The notes beneath the pieces were generated by a model, which was not told where the DNA came from, did not search any database, and worked only from the letters and a program-made list of their open reading frames with translations. The position numbers and the translations under genes are program-made. From assembly GCA_026874595.1 (NCBI GenBank), contig CM049310.1:79603056-79667055 (forward strand): a DNA stretch of 64,000 nt, given 5' to 3'. Positions 27,601 to 39,849 of the stretch are shown here, in pieces (position 1 is the stretch's first letter; each line of letters opens with the position of its first letter). Origin of the DNA: Sipunculus nudus (taxonomy: Eukaryota; Annelida; Sipuncula; Golfingiida; Sipunculidae).

Positions 27601-30600
27601 TTTCACGAAAAGTGTTTCATCTGAAGAAAGAGGGTAAGAATGTTTTGAGATTTTGTTTTTAGTATGTTTTGTACCCTACTCTGTAACTCATTATTTGAGG
27701 AAAAACAAGGAATTGGCCATCATTGGTGCGCGACTTTTGTCAGATGTATTTGCCGATATAACTCGTAATCGCCGAAATATATTAAAATCCAATAAGAGGA
27801 CTACATCTTTTGATGAGGCAGTACTCCCTTAGCCAAACCATATTAAGCGCAGTGTGCTAAACAGGACAAATATTGCCCGGCTGTGGCGTTTGTTCGTCGG
27901 ACGCAAGTAATCTGTTGTTAACACTAAGCAGCTCGTTTGGACCGTTTACATCATGGCTCATACAAACCTACTTAAAAACGAAGAAATAGCCGTTAAGTCA
28001 CGTGAAGTAAACCACTTATCTTGTTGACACACCAGCTAAGGATAACAGCGTTCATGAGTAATATTTAAGATACAAGGTTTTCTAGAGGATATGAACTAAA
28101 TATGATGAAAAAGCACTCACGTAATGGGTACAGCTAATTTTATGCAACTAGGGAATGCTTCTTTAAACGCAAACTTAACTGAATATCCGATATATTACTG
28201 CAGGATTTTCTCAATGATTGATAGACATGCCTATTCTTATTTCTTAAGAGTATGTGTCAATTCAGTTCTAGCTTAACCGAAGCACAGGCTATCTTTCCTT
28301 TTGTCAATTAGGATCCATGGTGGAAAGCGTCACACATTCCCTTCTAAGCACAGACAAACTTAGTATGCTCTGACAAAAGAAAGAAAAACTTGTTTGTATC
28401 AATCTGCTGAACACTTACATGTCTTTCATTATGAAATAAATCAGAAGAAGGAAACAGAGAAGTGCTCCGATGGTCAGAAATTATTAGAATTCACCAAGTT
28501 GAGCTGGTAATTTTGAAGAGTTATGGCGATCCGGTTAGTATTGGAAGCACGACAATTTTGTTGCCTAGTGGAATGTATTCCCAGTATGGTAGCCTGTCTA
28601 ACATGGCACACGCCAGTGTCAGCTGCATTTTAGAGCTATCAAGTAACCCTACGGCAGAGGCCACGGTTGCTCCGTTGGTGCGTTCAGCTGCAGGAAGGCT
28701 CATTGCGGCGAGTGCCATTTACATGTATGCTTTTTCAGGAGCATCCATCATATACTACTCAATGAGCGTTTATAGCTCTGCTGACTATAATTCTTACTGA
28801 GCTATAGCAATCACTCTTTATCAATCGTCCTTCCGTTGGCCGTCCGGCTGTCCCTTTGCAGGAATAAAAAGTAATCGATGGACTTAGAAACTCCATGGAA
28901 GTAAATAAAACCTTGAAAACTTCAAATAAAGTCAGTGCGACCTATTTCCACCCAATTATGGGGCGTGTTTGGGTGCTTTAGAATATTTAAATGTGATAAA
29001 AAGTTCCTGAATCTCAAAATTTATAGCATGGATTAAAATGAATCTTGCCTTGAATATTCATCATGGTTAGTTTTATCAGTTATCGAAACGCTTTTACGCC
29101 TATACCCTGGTTTATTAAGCTGCAAATTGCAGCAAAGGTGTCAGTTTCCCAGCGGTGGTTTTATTTATTTTCCATAAAGCTTACATGTTTATTGAGCATG
29201 ATTAGTTTCATCAGTTTCACTGCTGGCGCAACCTGTATATATTTTTATCTTTCATGCATTTATTATATTTTAGACTCAAAATCTGTCAGTGGTAACTGGA
29301 ATCTCAACTGTGGTTTCGTAACTGTGATGACCTTAACCGTATTATTTAAATAAATCAATAACTTTTGAAGTACTAGATATTTTATTCGTAAATGTGATAC
29401 CCTATTTCTTTCAACCGATATCCCGTATGAGAAGAGGGGGGGGGGGGGGGGGGGATATGATCCTGACCAGGATCTTCTAGGTTAATTCCGCTGACTTATA
29501 GTTCAAAATGTTAAGAATTTTTTTGAACATGATCACTTAGGAAGCATTGCATATTTCCCCCTCGAATTTGTTACACAAGTTGTATTTAATATTAAACTCA
29601 AATTGAGATATTTGTTATTTCCTCCAAGTTCTTAGTTGACTGGTGACCTTGACATTGATCTTCAATACGGTATTCTAGAATCATTTTGACCTCTTTAACC
29701 TTTGGAGTACTGAAGATTTTCCTCTTCAGTGTTGCACACAAGTTGTTTCCACAATGCTTTGTACAAGGTAAAAACAGATGACTTTGCAATGGATTTTTTT
29801 TCTTCTTCTCTTTTTTTCGCCTCAGAATAAAATCTCAATATATAATCGAATCGAATTAAGTGTTTTCATCATCGGCGAATTTTAATAATAATGAAACAAA
29901 TATTACAACAGCACTTAATACATTTATGTACTGTAAGTCATATAAGCTATAACATTTACATATACATAACCAAGCTGCCATGGGTTTTTAACCTTGTATT
30001 CGTACATTAACACACAAATGTATGCAGTATACATATATTCATATCTAGAGGCAATAAAATCAACTGGTGAAACTTGCAATTCATAGAAAGATGAACTTTT
30101 CAGTTTGGTCAACACTGGGCACTGAGTCCAGTGATGTGACCACCCTTTGACAAATTGTTTATGGGTTCAAAAATATATTTTCATGATAACCATGGTTTCA
30201 AAAGTTCGGCCAAGTCATGTGTTTTATGAATTTTTTTTTTCTCAAAAAGAATCCCCACAACTTAATCGTTTTTCGGGTTGGGTTCGGTGTTGGGGGGGGG
30301 GGAGGTTTACATATATTTGTTAAGATCCCTTGTCTGTAGGGACGATGGAACATTAAAAAATATTACCAGTACATCTTTAAGTTGATAACAAACTGAAATC
30401 TGTATACAGAGCGTACAGACCTCCGTTCTTTGTCATAATGGTTTATAAGAAAATATATTTGGGGTGATTCTTATTAACTCAAAATGAAATGGACTATTGA
30501 TATGTCTTTACCCTAACCCTCTACAAATGTTCAGCAAAACATTTTTCGCCTGTCGTGCTTTTTCAGGAGGCGACCCGTATTCCATTAAATTAAATGATTA

Positions 30601-32487
30601 AATTCAAGTGCGGAACACATGTCCACATAAATCTTTTTATAGGGAGCACTTCTACGTTGAGTGGACACAAAGAGCTGAGACCCTTTACACGATCACCGTT
30701 ATATAGGTTTACAGGTATGTTGAATTTTATACATTCAGAAGTATCTTTCCATGATAACCATGGTTTAATAGTTCGGCGTTTATGGGTTGTTTGAAAAAAG
30801 CCTTTTCAAAAGAAAGCCCGGGGGGGGGGGGGGGGAGGAATTGCATACACTTTTAAGGGTCCTAATCTCTTAAGGACTTTGAAAGCCAAGACATAAACTA
30901 CTAATCAGTCGTTCGTTCATACGTGCACATTATCATGGTTCAGAAACACGGGTTCACCAGGCGAGTGACAGAACAACTGCATATGAATGGGCGGCACCTA
31001 CTCGGGGACAAAGTAATAGCCCCTTACAATTATTCCTTTGTGGAATTGTGATTATGGCTCTTAAGAAAAAAATATATTATGGTGATTCCGTTTACTTCCA
31101 AAGATGTAATGGATTAGGGTTGCAGTTTAACTCTACCCCTCTTCAAAGTTTCAGCAAAATCTGTATATTACATTTTGCGTTAATTTCCTGAAAGATAATG
31201 TGACGAACCAAGGCTGAAGTGGTTTCTTTGCCAAATTCTTCCATCGAAATCAACCTGCTTTCTTTTTATCTGGGAGAGTTGTCAAGTTTGCATCAGACCT
31301 GCTTATTTCATGACAATTTACATTACTGAAAGCAAATATTTACCTACTTGTTATTTTTTTTCCATTTTGCTTATGTTAGGCAAGGTCGTGCTTTTGTCAT
31401 TTTGAAATTGATACGTCCATTCCTTTTATGCTAAGAGTAGCGATCTATAGGAGTGAACCCCTCCCCCATTCTCCGAACAAACAAATCTCGTTTCGTATCT
31501 TTGCTTCATGCAAGGTCACTGTGTCAAAGCATGTTGTAGTTAGTACTCTGACGTCAGTTATATCACACCACCTGTCCTATGCAAGAACGCAAGAAGTGGC
31601 GTTTATCCTTCCTCCAGGAGGAATTGGGTGGGCGGGGGGGTCCCTTGCAGATACAGACAGACACACACATATAAATATATAAATAAACTTATTTCCTTTA
31701 AATTGATGTGATGAGAAATATATGCATAATTTATCATGGACCAACCAGCTCAACCGGACATATGTCATAAAATATTGAACATAAACAAATCATTGCCTGT
31801 TTCACATATTTACCTGATTGGGGAATCGGTTAAAAAAATCCTAATCGATGATTAAAAGATCCGATTTTTATGTATCATCGTGCTACCCTGCAGTCCGCCA
31901 TGTGGAATTATAACTAAAATATTGAACGAGAATAATCCGTTTTATTATATCTCTGAAGGAATTAGACTTTTTTATCGGGAGAATATGATTGGTTTGGATA
32001 TATGCATACAACATCGTTTTGTGATCGATTATACAAAAAAACAATCGATGTTATCGATTATGAAAGTGACAATTTATGAAATGAAGACTTTAATCATTGG
32101 ATCATATGTGGAAAGTTGACATAAAGAGGAAAGTGTGTTAAAGGTTCATATTTGGACTATATACAAAGAAAAGTTCCAGTAACTTTCGAACACATTTCGG
32201 CAATGCGCAATGCTTTATACAAATATTGTTAGAACGCTTGTTACTTTCTTATTTCACAACAATAGTCATATCTCAATCTACTGTTTGATCCCAAAATTAT
32301 AACTACCATATATTGCTCCAGAGCTCACGGTTCAGCCTTAAGAATTCCATGATATTAAGGAATAACAGATTAAGGCATAATAAGGACACACAAGAAACTG
32401 GCACGTAGGCCTGTAGCGGCCGTGACTAGGAAAATAATGATGTTGTCAGGAAGTGTAGTGCAGAAATCAAACCTAGGCGACGACTAA
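21670..32487. repeat. 10.82-kb tandem repeat unit, copy 3
   Basis: Third full copy in the same orientation. Its first G tract is the longest (about 19) and its fourth is interrupted by a C near 31,633. Near 32,126-32,142 about 20 bp are missing between two short direct repeats (AAGTGTGTTAAA) that are both present in copies 1 and 2, which looks like a slippage or single-strand-annealing deletion. Confidence 0.97.
27290..27620 (-). pseudogene. Relic Ig-receptor exons (unit 3)
   Basis: Copy in unit 3 of the same relic, at an offset of 21,670 from unit 1. The transmembrane part is 27,508-27,620. It shares the stop and the lost donor with the other units. Confidence 0.55.
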
Positions 32488-33053
32488 ATAAGTATGATAT
32501 ATAACCAAATAACGTCTAAGGGACTGGTTTGTTTTCTGTTACCAAAACACAAACATATGTACTCTAAGGAAATCATGAGACCACATTTCAGTCATGGAGA
32601 AATGAATTTTCAACGGCCAACCCCCACCTACGGTGGGAACTCTGAAGACTAAATATGAAGACTAGGCCCCTGTGCCCCCAGGTCGAGTTTCACTCATAAA
32701 CGAATGCACTTTGCCGGTGTTATGAATCAATTATATCGTGTGATTAAACAACCCACATCCGCAGATGTGGTACACCGGACATGGTTGACGCCAGGTGAAT
32801 CGCGTTCAATACAGAACTGTCACATAGCCCGAAACTGGATGCATGTGTACAGGGTACATAGTTAAGCAAGCATTATGATGGAACTGCGTCCTCCCGAAAA
32901 CCAGATCTTTCTTGCTAATGGCTTGAACCATACACTAGAGTTTATTAACCTGTGCTTTAAAAATAAGCCTACTATCGCTATATTTTGCTATAGATAACCT
33001 TAAAAAGAACTCTGTTTGGACTTTGGTCGCACGATATCGTTGTGGGACAGAAT
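32488..33053. repeat. Truncated fourth copy of the 10.8-kb unit
   Basis: The first 566 bp of the unit are present and nearly identical to the other copies, with a few substitutions (for example at about 32,636 and 32,934). Identity stops abruptly after GGGACAGAAT at 33,053, where the complete units continue with GATTGCCG and this copy continues into LINE sequence. This is the right edge of the high-identity array. Confidence 0.95.
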
Positions 33054-35373
33054 TTTTTTCCAGAACAACTGTAAGCACTTACATGAGAAAAATCTATGTT
33101 CCATAGTATCAATTTCAACTTTGCAATAGTCACAATATGGCTTATCCTCAAGTTTCATGCGGTACAGTCTGGCTTTGAAGGGAATCACTCTATGCAAAAA
33201 TTTGAAACTGAAGTCCTGCAACTTAACAGATTCTATAAACCTTTTGGAATGGTATTCTAGGAAATTTGTATTTAAATTATATCTTAACTTCAGCTGATGC
33301 ATAGATAAGATTTTTCCTTTATTATCATAAAGATCATATAAAAAACGTTTTCCTTTTCTATACCAATGCGAATAAAATATAGGTTTTCCCTTTGGTTACG
33401 CAGAGATGTAAGGGTTATACCAGATAATTTCACGAATTATGTCTTCAGTGCCTGTAGGAGCAGTACGTGTTTTCAGGTCTTTTAGAGCGATAAGAATGTC
33501 TTTATAAAACAGCGGGAGAATAGGTGGTACTTTGAAGGAACATCTGCTTAAAATTATATTTTTCAAGGACATCATATCTTTTCCTAAGTATGCATTTACA
33601 AACATTTCTAATGTGGGGACCGAATTTGCCATAATACGCTTTATCAAACTTAGTTTTAACGCCTTATCGTGTGTCTGTAAATCAATCATTTTCAAGCCTC
33701 CATCTTTACTTTTCTTAATCATTACATTATATTTTATCTGTGGTGGTTTTCCACTCCAAATAAAGTCATTTATTAATTTTTGTGCCGGGACATCGTATTT
33801 TTCTGGTATGTGGAACATAGACATGCAATAAAGTAACTGTGAGTGCCCTAGTGTTTTAACAACAAGATTTCTTCCAGTAAGTGTAAGGTTCCTTTTTTCC
33901 CATGATGTAAACATTGATTTCATTTTCGTAATTCTTTCTTTTATATTGTGTTCAGAAGTGTCGTTTTCTGTCGGGTGAAATGTAATCCCTAATGTTTTGA
34001 ATTCTTTTTTGGTCCATCTCATTGGCAGGTCACCATCCTCTTTACCTATTTTGGAACCCACCCATCTCGCTTCTGTTTTATCCATATTTACTTTGAGTCC
34101 CGCATAGTACTGGAACATTTGTAAAGTATGTAAAAGATTTTTTCCTGATTGTATATCAGCCATAAAACACGTGTTGTCATCTGCAAGTTGCGACAGTTTA
34201 ATCTCGTTACTGCCAATCATGATTCCTTTAATTGAATTATTATTTCTAATATTTATCGCAAGCATTTCCACTGTTAGTACAAATAATATCGGTGACGGGG
34301 ACATCCCTGTCTTACGCCTCTACTGATCTCTAAAAAAAGGAGAAAAATATCCGTTGTTTTGCACACAGCTGCTTATATTTGTATACAAGATCTTTGTCCA
34401 TGAAATTAAAAATTCAGGAATATTATATTCTTTTAACGCTTTCCACAGAAAATCCCATTCCAAGGTATCAAACGCCTGTTCATAATCGATTAATAATAGT
34501 AAAGAATCCTTTGAAATGGAAGATTGACTAAGGATGTCTTGTATAATTCTAATGTTTTCTCCAATATACCTACCCGGAACGAAACCTGTTTGTATGGATC
34601 AATTTTGTTAGATATGGTTTTAACCTATTTGACAATGCTTTGGCTAATATTTTATAATCGATTGGTAAAAGAGAAATAGGTCGCCAATTTCTTAGTAATT
34701 TTTTATTTTTATCTTTTTTGGGAAGCAAGGAGAGGACGCCTCGCTTTTGCTCTATTGAAAGAGAACCGTGTTCCTGTGAGTAGATAATACTTTGAAAAAA
34801 TAAATCTGACAGATCTTCCCAAAAACATAAATAGAAATCTGACGTAAAGCCATCTAGTCCTGGACTTTTACCAGATTTGAACTGTTTTAGTGCTTTAAAA
34901 CATTCTGTAACTGTAAGTGGGTTTGACAATTTAAGGGCGTCCCTATCGCAGAGTTTAGTAACATTTGGGTGATTTAAGAAAGGACATTCTGTATGATCAT
35001 GTATGGACGTATTTTCAGATTTATATAACTGACCGTAGTATTTGCTGCATTCATTAAGTATTTTGTTTTTATCATATATCTGCTCTCCATTTACTTCTAA
35101 GCAAACAATTTGTTTATTGATCGCATTACGTTTCTCTAATTGAAAAAAGTATTTGGTGTTTTTCTCTCCATACTCATTCCAGCGAAGTTTTGATCTCAAC
35201 ATTGCGCCTTTCGTTTTTAAGTTGTATAGATTGTCTAATTTTTTTTATCTTTGGCTATTTTTTCTTGCAAGTCAAAATCTTCAGGATCCTCATTTGTTCT
35301 CTCACTTAATATTTTAAAATCCTCTGTAAGTTTTTTTCTTTATTCCTTTTTTTTCTTGCCCGACGTTTATTTT
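33054..35373 (-). mobile_element. 5'-truncated Tx1/L1-like non-LTR retrotransposon (ORF2 remnant)
   Basis: Minus-strand reverse transcriptase of a LINE. In order: a pre-RT segment with NTKYFFQLEKRN (about 35,150), GKSPGLDGF and WRPISLLP (about 34,860-34,670), the catalytic aspartate in LIDYEQAFD (about 34,480), RGVRQGCP (about 34,300), LADDNTCF holding the second catalytic pair (about 34,180), and a C-terminal CDYC...H...C zinc-knuckle-like segment ending FWKK (about 33,060-33,140). Reading is broken by a frameshift near 34,590, another near 34,300 and a stop at about 33,396-33,398. The endonuclease domain is absent, so it is 5' truncated near 35,373. Its 3' end is also missing: it is cut at the junction with the tandem array at 33,053, which is not the normal outcome of target-primed insertion. 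The clade is assigned from overall motif style. Confidence 0.9.
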
Positions 35374-35560
35374 GAACTGGATACTTTGATCTTATTCTGT
35401 ATGGACCAATCATGATTGGATACAGTCTTCACATATATGTTACCCATCACTTAATGAAGAACCCTGTCTACTTCAATGACAACAGATGAGCTTCATGACG
35501 AAAGGGTCACTTGTTTATTTTATCAATGGACCCATTGCACGGATCTTTTATTTGGAAAAA
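35374..35560. repeat. Diverged fragment of the 10.8-kb unit
   Basis: Similar to unit positions about 2,863-3,045 in the same orientation. Shared words include CTTATTCTGTATGGACCA, CAGTCTTCAC, CCCATCACTTAATGAAGA and CATTGCACGGATCTTT. Divergence is clearly greater than between array units, perhaps 20-25% by eye. It starts exactly where the LINE ends. Confidence 0.8.
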
Positions 35561-38380
35561 ATTGAAACGATCAGACGCCGGGGCCACAAAATAATCTCCT
35601 GCCTTATTTAGTCGCCGTTGCAAAACAATTTCTCAGAAAAATAAACGCCGGACCTAAATTAACGCCGGTCTGGTTAAGAGGCCAGGTGACAGAGTAGTTT
35701 CAATGTTTGCCCGATATCTTTGCCCGTCACTATAATTGGTGCATTTACTGGTCAAATTGACCGGAGATTGTTGTATGAATATGGGTTTGTGTTTGTGTTG
35801 ATAACATTTTTTTGGATAAGTTAAGATACGATAAGAGAAGATAAAATAAGCCTTCATCCATCATGCAAGGCATGAAATTAAGCTTTTACAGCAAATGTAT
35901 AGAGACCTACAGGTATTGTATATGAATCAAGTACAGACGTTATAGCACATCACAGACAATTATAGTACATCACTGGCATAATATTAAGTATATCAGAGGC
36001 ATTATAGCTCTTCAAAGATATTATACATACACAAGAGTGAGTTAATCTATACTACATCAAATATATACAATTACAAATCAGAGTGCTGTCTGTACTATTT
36101 AGTAACCTAATACTTGTGAGTAACTGAAGCTTTTCCTGTATCTTGCTGAGCCGCAATTATTTCCACTTTTAATATTTTCTTTATTTTATTTGTATGCCTG
36201 TTTCCGTAAGAGATACCAAATATTCCCACTTTGTCCATATTGATTAACGCTTATATCACCGATCCCAGTAAACGCCACATAAATTAGTCAGCAGTGAGAA
36301 GGCTAACACTGTCACTGCTGTCAAATTAGGTAAAAATGGAACCGCTTGACACAAGCGGTATAACCCGGAACGATGAGTCTACCTCACGGATGGTTGAACT
36401 GAACTACGACAAATACGTTATGGCACATATTTCTTGTGTAGCAGGAAGATACCAAAATATGCTGGCAAGCGGTAAAATTTGTAGCTACTGTCAAGCCAAA
36501 ATACTCTCCTTGCTTTTATTTGTGAAATGCTTGTAAATGCGTCCACAATATAACCAAAACTACGCTACCGATACAAACTTAAAAGTTATTCATAGTATTT
36601 ACTCTTGTCGAGATCTGTACGTTCAGTGAAATATTCCCGGAAGTAACTGTCATATACCAGTATATACGAGGTAGGAAACGCTTGAATACCCTGTGTCAAG
36701 TTCAATCAGTTAAAAGTCGGAAGGAAATGTCATGAAAACGAATTACGCAGTGCCGTTGTACGTACCAATCCCCGTATTTCGATTGAACCATTTGCTATAT
36801 TCGGTTGGACTTTTCGGGTAGCACGGTCAGCCCATGAAGCACATTTTGTATTCGATTGGCAGAAGGAACCTTTTCCGTGACGTTCTTTACTTCACAAATT
36901 TTAGGATGTGATAAATTGCGTTATATAAATCACGTGACCAAAATCAGAACTCCCAATAGGCCACTGCGCAATAGCGTTGAATGCAATACAATAAAGCGTT
37001 TAAGAATCTATATTTTTTTATTATTTTATTAAGTGAAATTACAAAATTTGCCGCAATTTAATCCTGTATTCTAAAACTTCACCACAATACGGCATTCCTA
37101 AACCTTCATAAACTTTCTGGCCTTACATGATATTTGCCAGGTCTAGAGCGCGTGAGCGTGTCTACAGGTCACATGGACATGAAACTTTACTTTAAGGTGT
37201 ACGTTCAGCACTCAGATTTTAAGTTTTTTTGTAAGTTCTGCTATAAAAAAAATAGACCATTGTGCGTTTGTACCCTTAAGTAAACGTTACAACAACTTAG
37301 CACCGATTATGCCTTCATAGTCTTTTATTAACGAGCGCTGCACGCCTATAACCATATATATATGAGGCCGCCAAATCTCCGTGCAGCACAAAGTCATTTG
37401 ATCGGTACCATTCTGTGAAGCACTTTTTATTCACTGGCAAGGTGGGTGGAGCTTAAATTTGCTTCACGACATATTGCCAATCGAATACGCCTAACTCTAT
37501 TAGTTGTACTTGGTATACAGTTAATGAAAAAGCCAGCCTGTGTTCAATATATACAAGGTCTTGGTGCACAGTTAATTGAAGAACCATCCCGTGTTCAGAG
37601 GGAAATAATGTTACCAACTGCACGCGGTATAAATAAAATGGAATAGTCAAGAGGCCCGCGCGGACAAATTATTGTGGACGACTGTAATATTCCTCGCTGT
37701 GATTCCGGATAATTTTTATTATGGTGCGTGACTATAAAGATTGCACATGTGAAATATTCCTATGGCATCTAAGGATATTTCGTAAACATATTCCGTGTAC
37801 TGGCGATGTTTTCAATTGGTGTGACGGCATGGAAGAGTAAGCTCCGCTCCCCCCTTGGATACGGTTGGACAGTAAACCAAAAGAAACGTGCTTTTTATAC
37901 ACGTGGAACCGGCACTTCAGCCGTCCACCACCTCAGATTTCCAACAATATTGAATATTGATTTTATTAAGAACGCACCCTTAGGTTTAAAGTGTACACAT
38001 GAAAGCGACAGAGATTTTTTTATATTTGAAATTGAGAAGTTTGATGATGTTTCTGCTCGATAAGATAGGTGTTAGAGAACGAATTAGCTGACCCCTCGCA
38101 TCAGTTATTACATCTCAGCGGTTTGTTAAATCTGTCAGTTTGTTCAAGTCTAAGAGAGCATTTTTGAAAAATAATAGTGTAACAGTTATTTTTTTTTTAT
38201 CACCGAGGGTGCAGTTTCAATTAAGATTTACAAATGTCAACGTAAAACGTATTGCTTTATATAAAAAATGACAACGTAGTACGTGCTGCTTTCATTCAGG
38301 TTAAAGCGACACATGCTGTCATCGGGGGGAGTAGTTATGCCCCTAATTTTTTTAATAAATAGGTATATCTATATATAAAA
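35561..38380. other. Unassigned stretch, no gene recognised
   Basis: No recognisable protein domain was found. Noted items are several CGCCGG words at about 35,577-35,668, a degenerate 25-28 bp minisatellite at 35,932-36,030 (ATTATAGCACATCAC-like), and open frames of 60-85 codons at 36,336, 37,446 and 37,806 without family resemblance. The open frame at 37,806-38,063 (85 codons) is the longest, and I cannot assign it. Confidence 0.4.
35932..36030. repeat. Degenerate minisatellite
   Basis: Roughly 25-28 bp imperfect repeats built on TTATAGCACATCA, TTATAGTACATCA, and ATTATAGCTCTTCA. Only about four copies are seen, and they are quite diverged. Confidence 0.5.
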
Positions 38381-38394
38381 TATATATTCGAATT

Positions 38395-38462
38395 CCACTG
38401 GCAGTTCTGAGAATACCCTTTCCATCAATTAACAATGAACCAGAATGGCTATTCATCTTAAT
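38395..38462. repeat. Copy of SINE tail (no tRNA head)
   Basis: Contains ATACCCTTTCCATC and AATGAACCAGAATGGCTATT, which recur at 38,713-38,756 behind the tRNA-like head. It is probably a fragment of a second, older copy of the same SINE. Confidence 0.55.
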
Positions 38463-38623
38463 ATATAATATATGCTGCACAGGATATAAAGCCATCAGTT
38501 CTCCCTGCTGCATGCAAAAGTCGCCGTGCCGACACGTGTAGAGGTGAGACTATGACGTCAATACCGTGACGTAACTTCGCTCCTTCCTATAAAAGTATGC
38601 AAAAGCACAGAGGGTTTGGGGAT

Positions 38624-38760
38624 CTGGCCTGGCCAAGAGGTTAAGGCAGCCGCATCTGGAATCGGAAGATCGTAGGTTCGAATCCCAATGCCAGTGAACG
38701 ACTTTTCGGTGTATACCCTTTCCATCTAAATCAATGAACCAAAATGGCTATTCATATATA
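38624..38760 (+). mobile_element. tRNA-derived SINE
   Basis: The head (38,624-38,694) is tRNA-like, 71 nt long. It has an A-box-like TGGCCAAGAGGTTAAGG (38,630-38,646) and a perfect B box GGTTCGAATCC (38,675-38,685). The 5' CTGGCCT can pair with the 3' ATGCCAG except at one position. The anticodon and T stems are poorly paired, so it is unlikely to be a functional tRNA gene. It is followed by a non-tRNA body ending near an AT-rich microsatellite. The body has a second copy at 38,395-38,462. Confidence 0.65.
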
Positions 38761-38773
38761 TTTATATATATAT

Positions 38774-38820
<47 letters not shown>
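38761..38820. repeat. (TA)n microsatellite
   Basis: Long alternating TA run directly next to the donor end of the V-domain pseudo-exon. The intact gene has the same arrangement at 51,078-51,113. Confidence 0.95.
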
Positions 38821-38822
<2 letters not shown>

Positions 38823-38831
38823 TGTACATAC

Positions 38832-39530
38832 TCACTGATGATGCGAATGCTTGTGGTTGACGTTAAGATAATAGTACGTGTCCAAATCTAAAGGCAAACC
38901 GGGATCAAAGCTTGCCCTACACATGTATTACCCACCGTCTTCCACGGTTAGATTGGTTAATGCAGCATGTGTTCCATTCCACTGCACATCCAAGCGTGTA
39001 AAAGCCAGTGTTGGCTGATTATATTTCGCACTAAGTACAATGGAATGGGGTCTTCGACCACAAACATATCCGCAAGGGAAACTAAATTAGTCTCCGATCA
39101 AAGATAAAAGAGGGTTCTTTATTGTAAGGTTAAAGTTACCTGCAGTTTCACTCGTTCGAACGCTGGTGATTGCAAGAAGTGTTTCAGATGTAAAAAGACT
39201 TCGCAAGATATTTTATATTAAAAGATAGACATATCATTTTATACATCTTATGACACAAGTTATGAAATATATCTGAGAAATGAAATAGCTGCAGCTCATC
39301 ATGGTCATGCGTGTTCGGTCTGCACAGTGTATGTGTTCAAAAGGGAAAATGTAAAATGAAAACATTATAAATGATGGTGTATGATATGCCCGTCCGTTTT
39401 AAATTTCATAAAATTTGGTTTATATTAAAGCGGTATTACCTTAAATAAACATAAATAACCTGTCGCAATATAATAGCTTCGCATACAGGCAGTAAACTAT
39501 TCAAGTTTTTCTGATTTGTCGATGACGAAT
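38832..39530 (-). pseudogene. Ig V-domain receptor pseudogene (exon 1 and V exon)
   Basis: Paralogue of the receptor gene at 49.7-51.8 kb. The V exon (39,139 to 38,832) has the acceptor TGCAG and the donor GTATGT in conserved places. It keeps FPCG as the B-strand cysteine region and YMCR as the F-strand cysteine, then LDLDTYYYLNV. Two in-frame stops interrupt it: one after LIGD, the other replacing the residue before YMC. One base is also missing at the last codon. Exon 1 (39,530 to 39,440) is exactly 91 nt, as in the intact gene, but its ATG is ATT and it has TGA and TAA codons. The intron between them (300 bp) matches the intact gene's 303 bp. No transmembrane or tail exons are found downstream, where the SINE and TA microsatellite lie. 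Confidence 0.85.
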
Positions 39531-39849
39531 CTGAGCTACATGACCAGCCCGCGCTAAAAACATAAAAGTAAAAGTTTTCTTTGAGATATGCCAATAATTG
39601 GAAGATAAAATTAATAAACGAAACACAAACAGATGAAATAATGTAAAGCTATTTGTAAATAATATCAATTGTATACACCAAGAATGTTCCCCACGAAGAA
39701 GTGATAAATGAACGAAATTTCTGATACATAGATTCAATCTTGACAATTGACCTAGTTTATTGAGAAGAGTGTTGCAAAAACCAGAAGCCTGTAAACTGTT
39801 ATTGGTATTTTGTGCTCTTGATGCCGTTAATCAGACACATCAGGTCTCT

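Noticed and set aside
1-33053. Array as rDNA, histone or 5S repeat
   Set aside because: No rRNA-like conserved sequence, histone frame or Pol III box pair was recognised in the unit.
38624-38694. Functional tRNA gene
   Set aside because: A and B boxes are present, but the anticodon stem and T stem do not pair properly and the sequence continues into a repeated SINE body.
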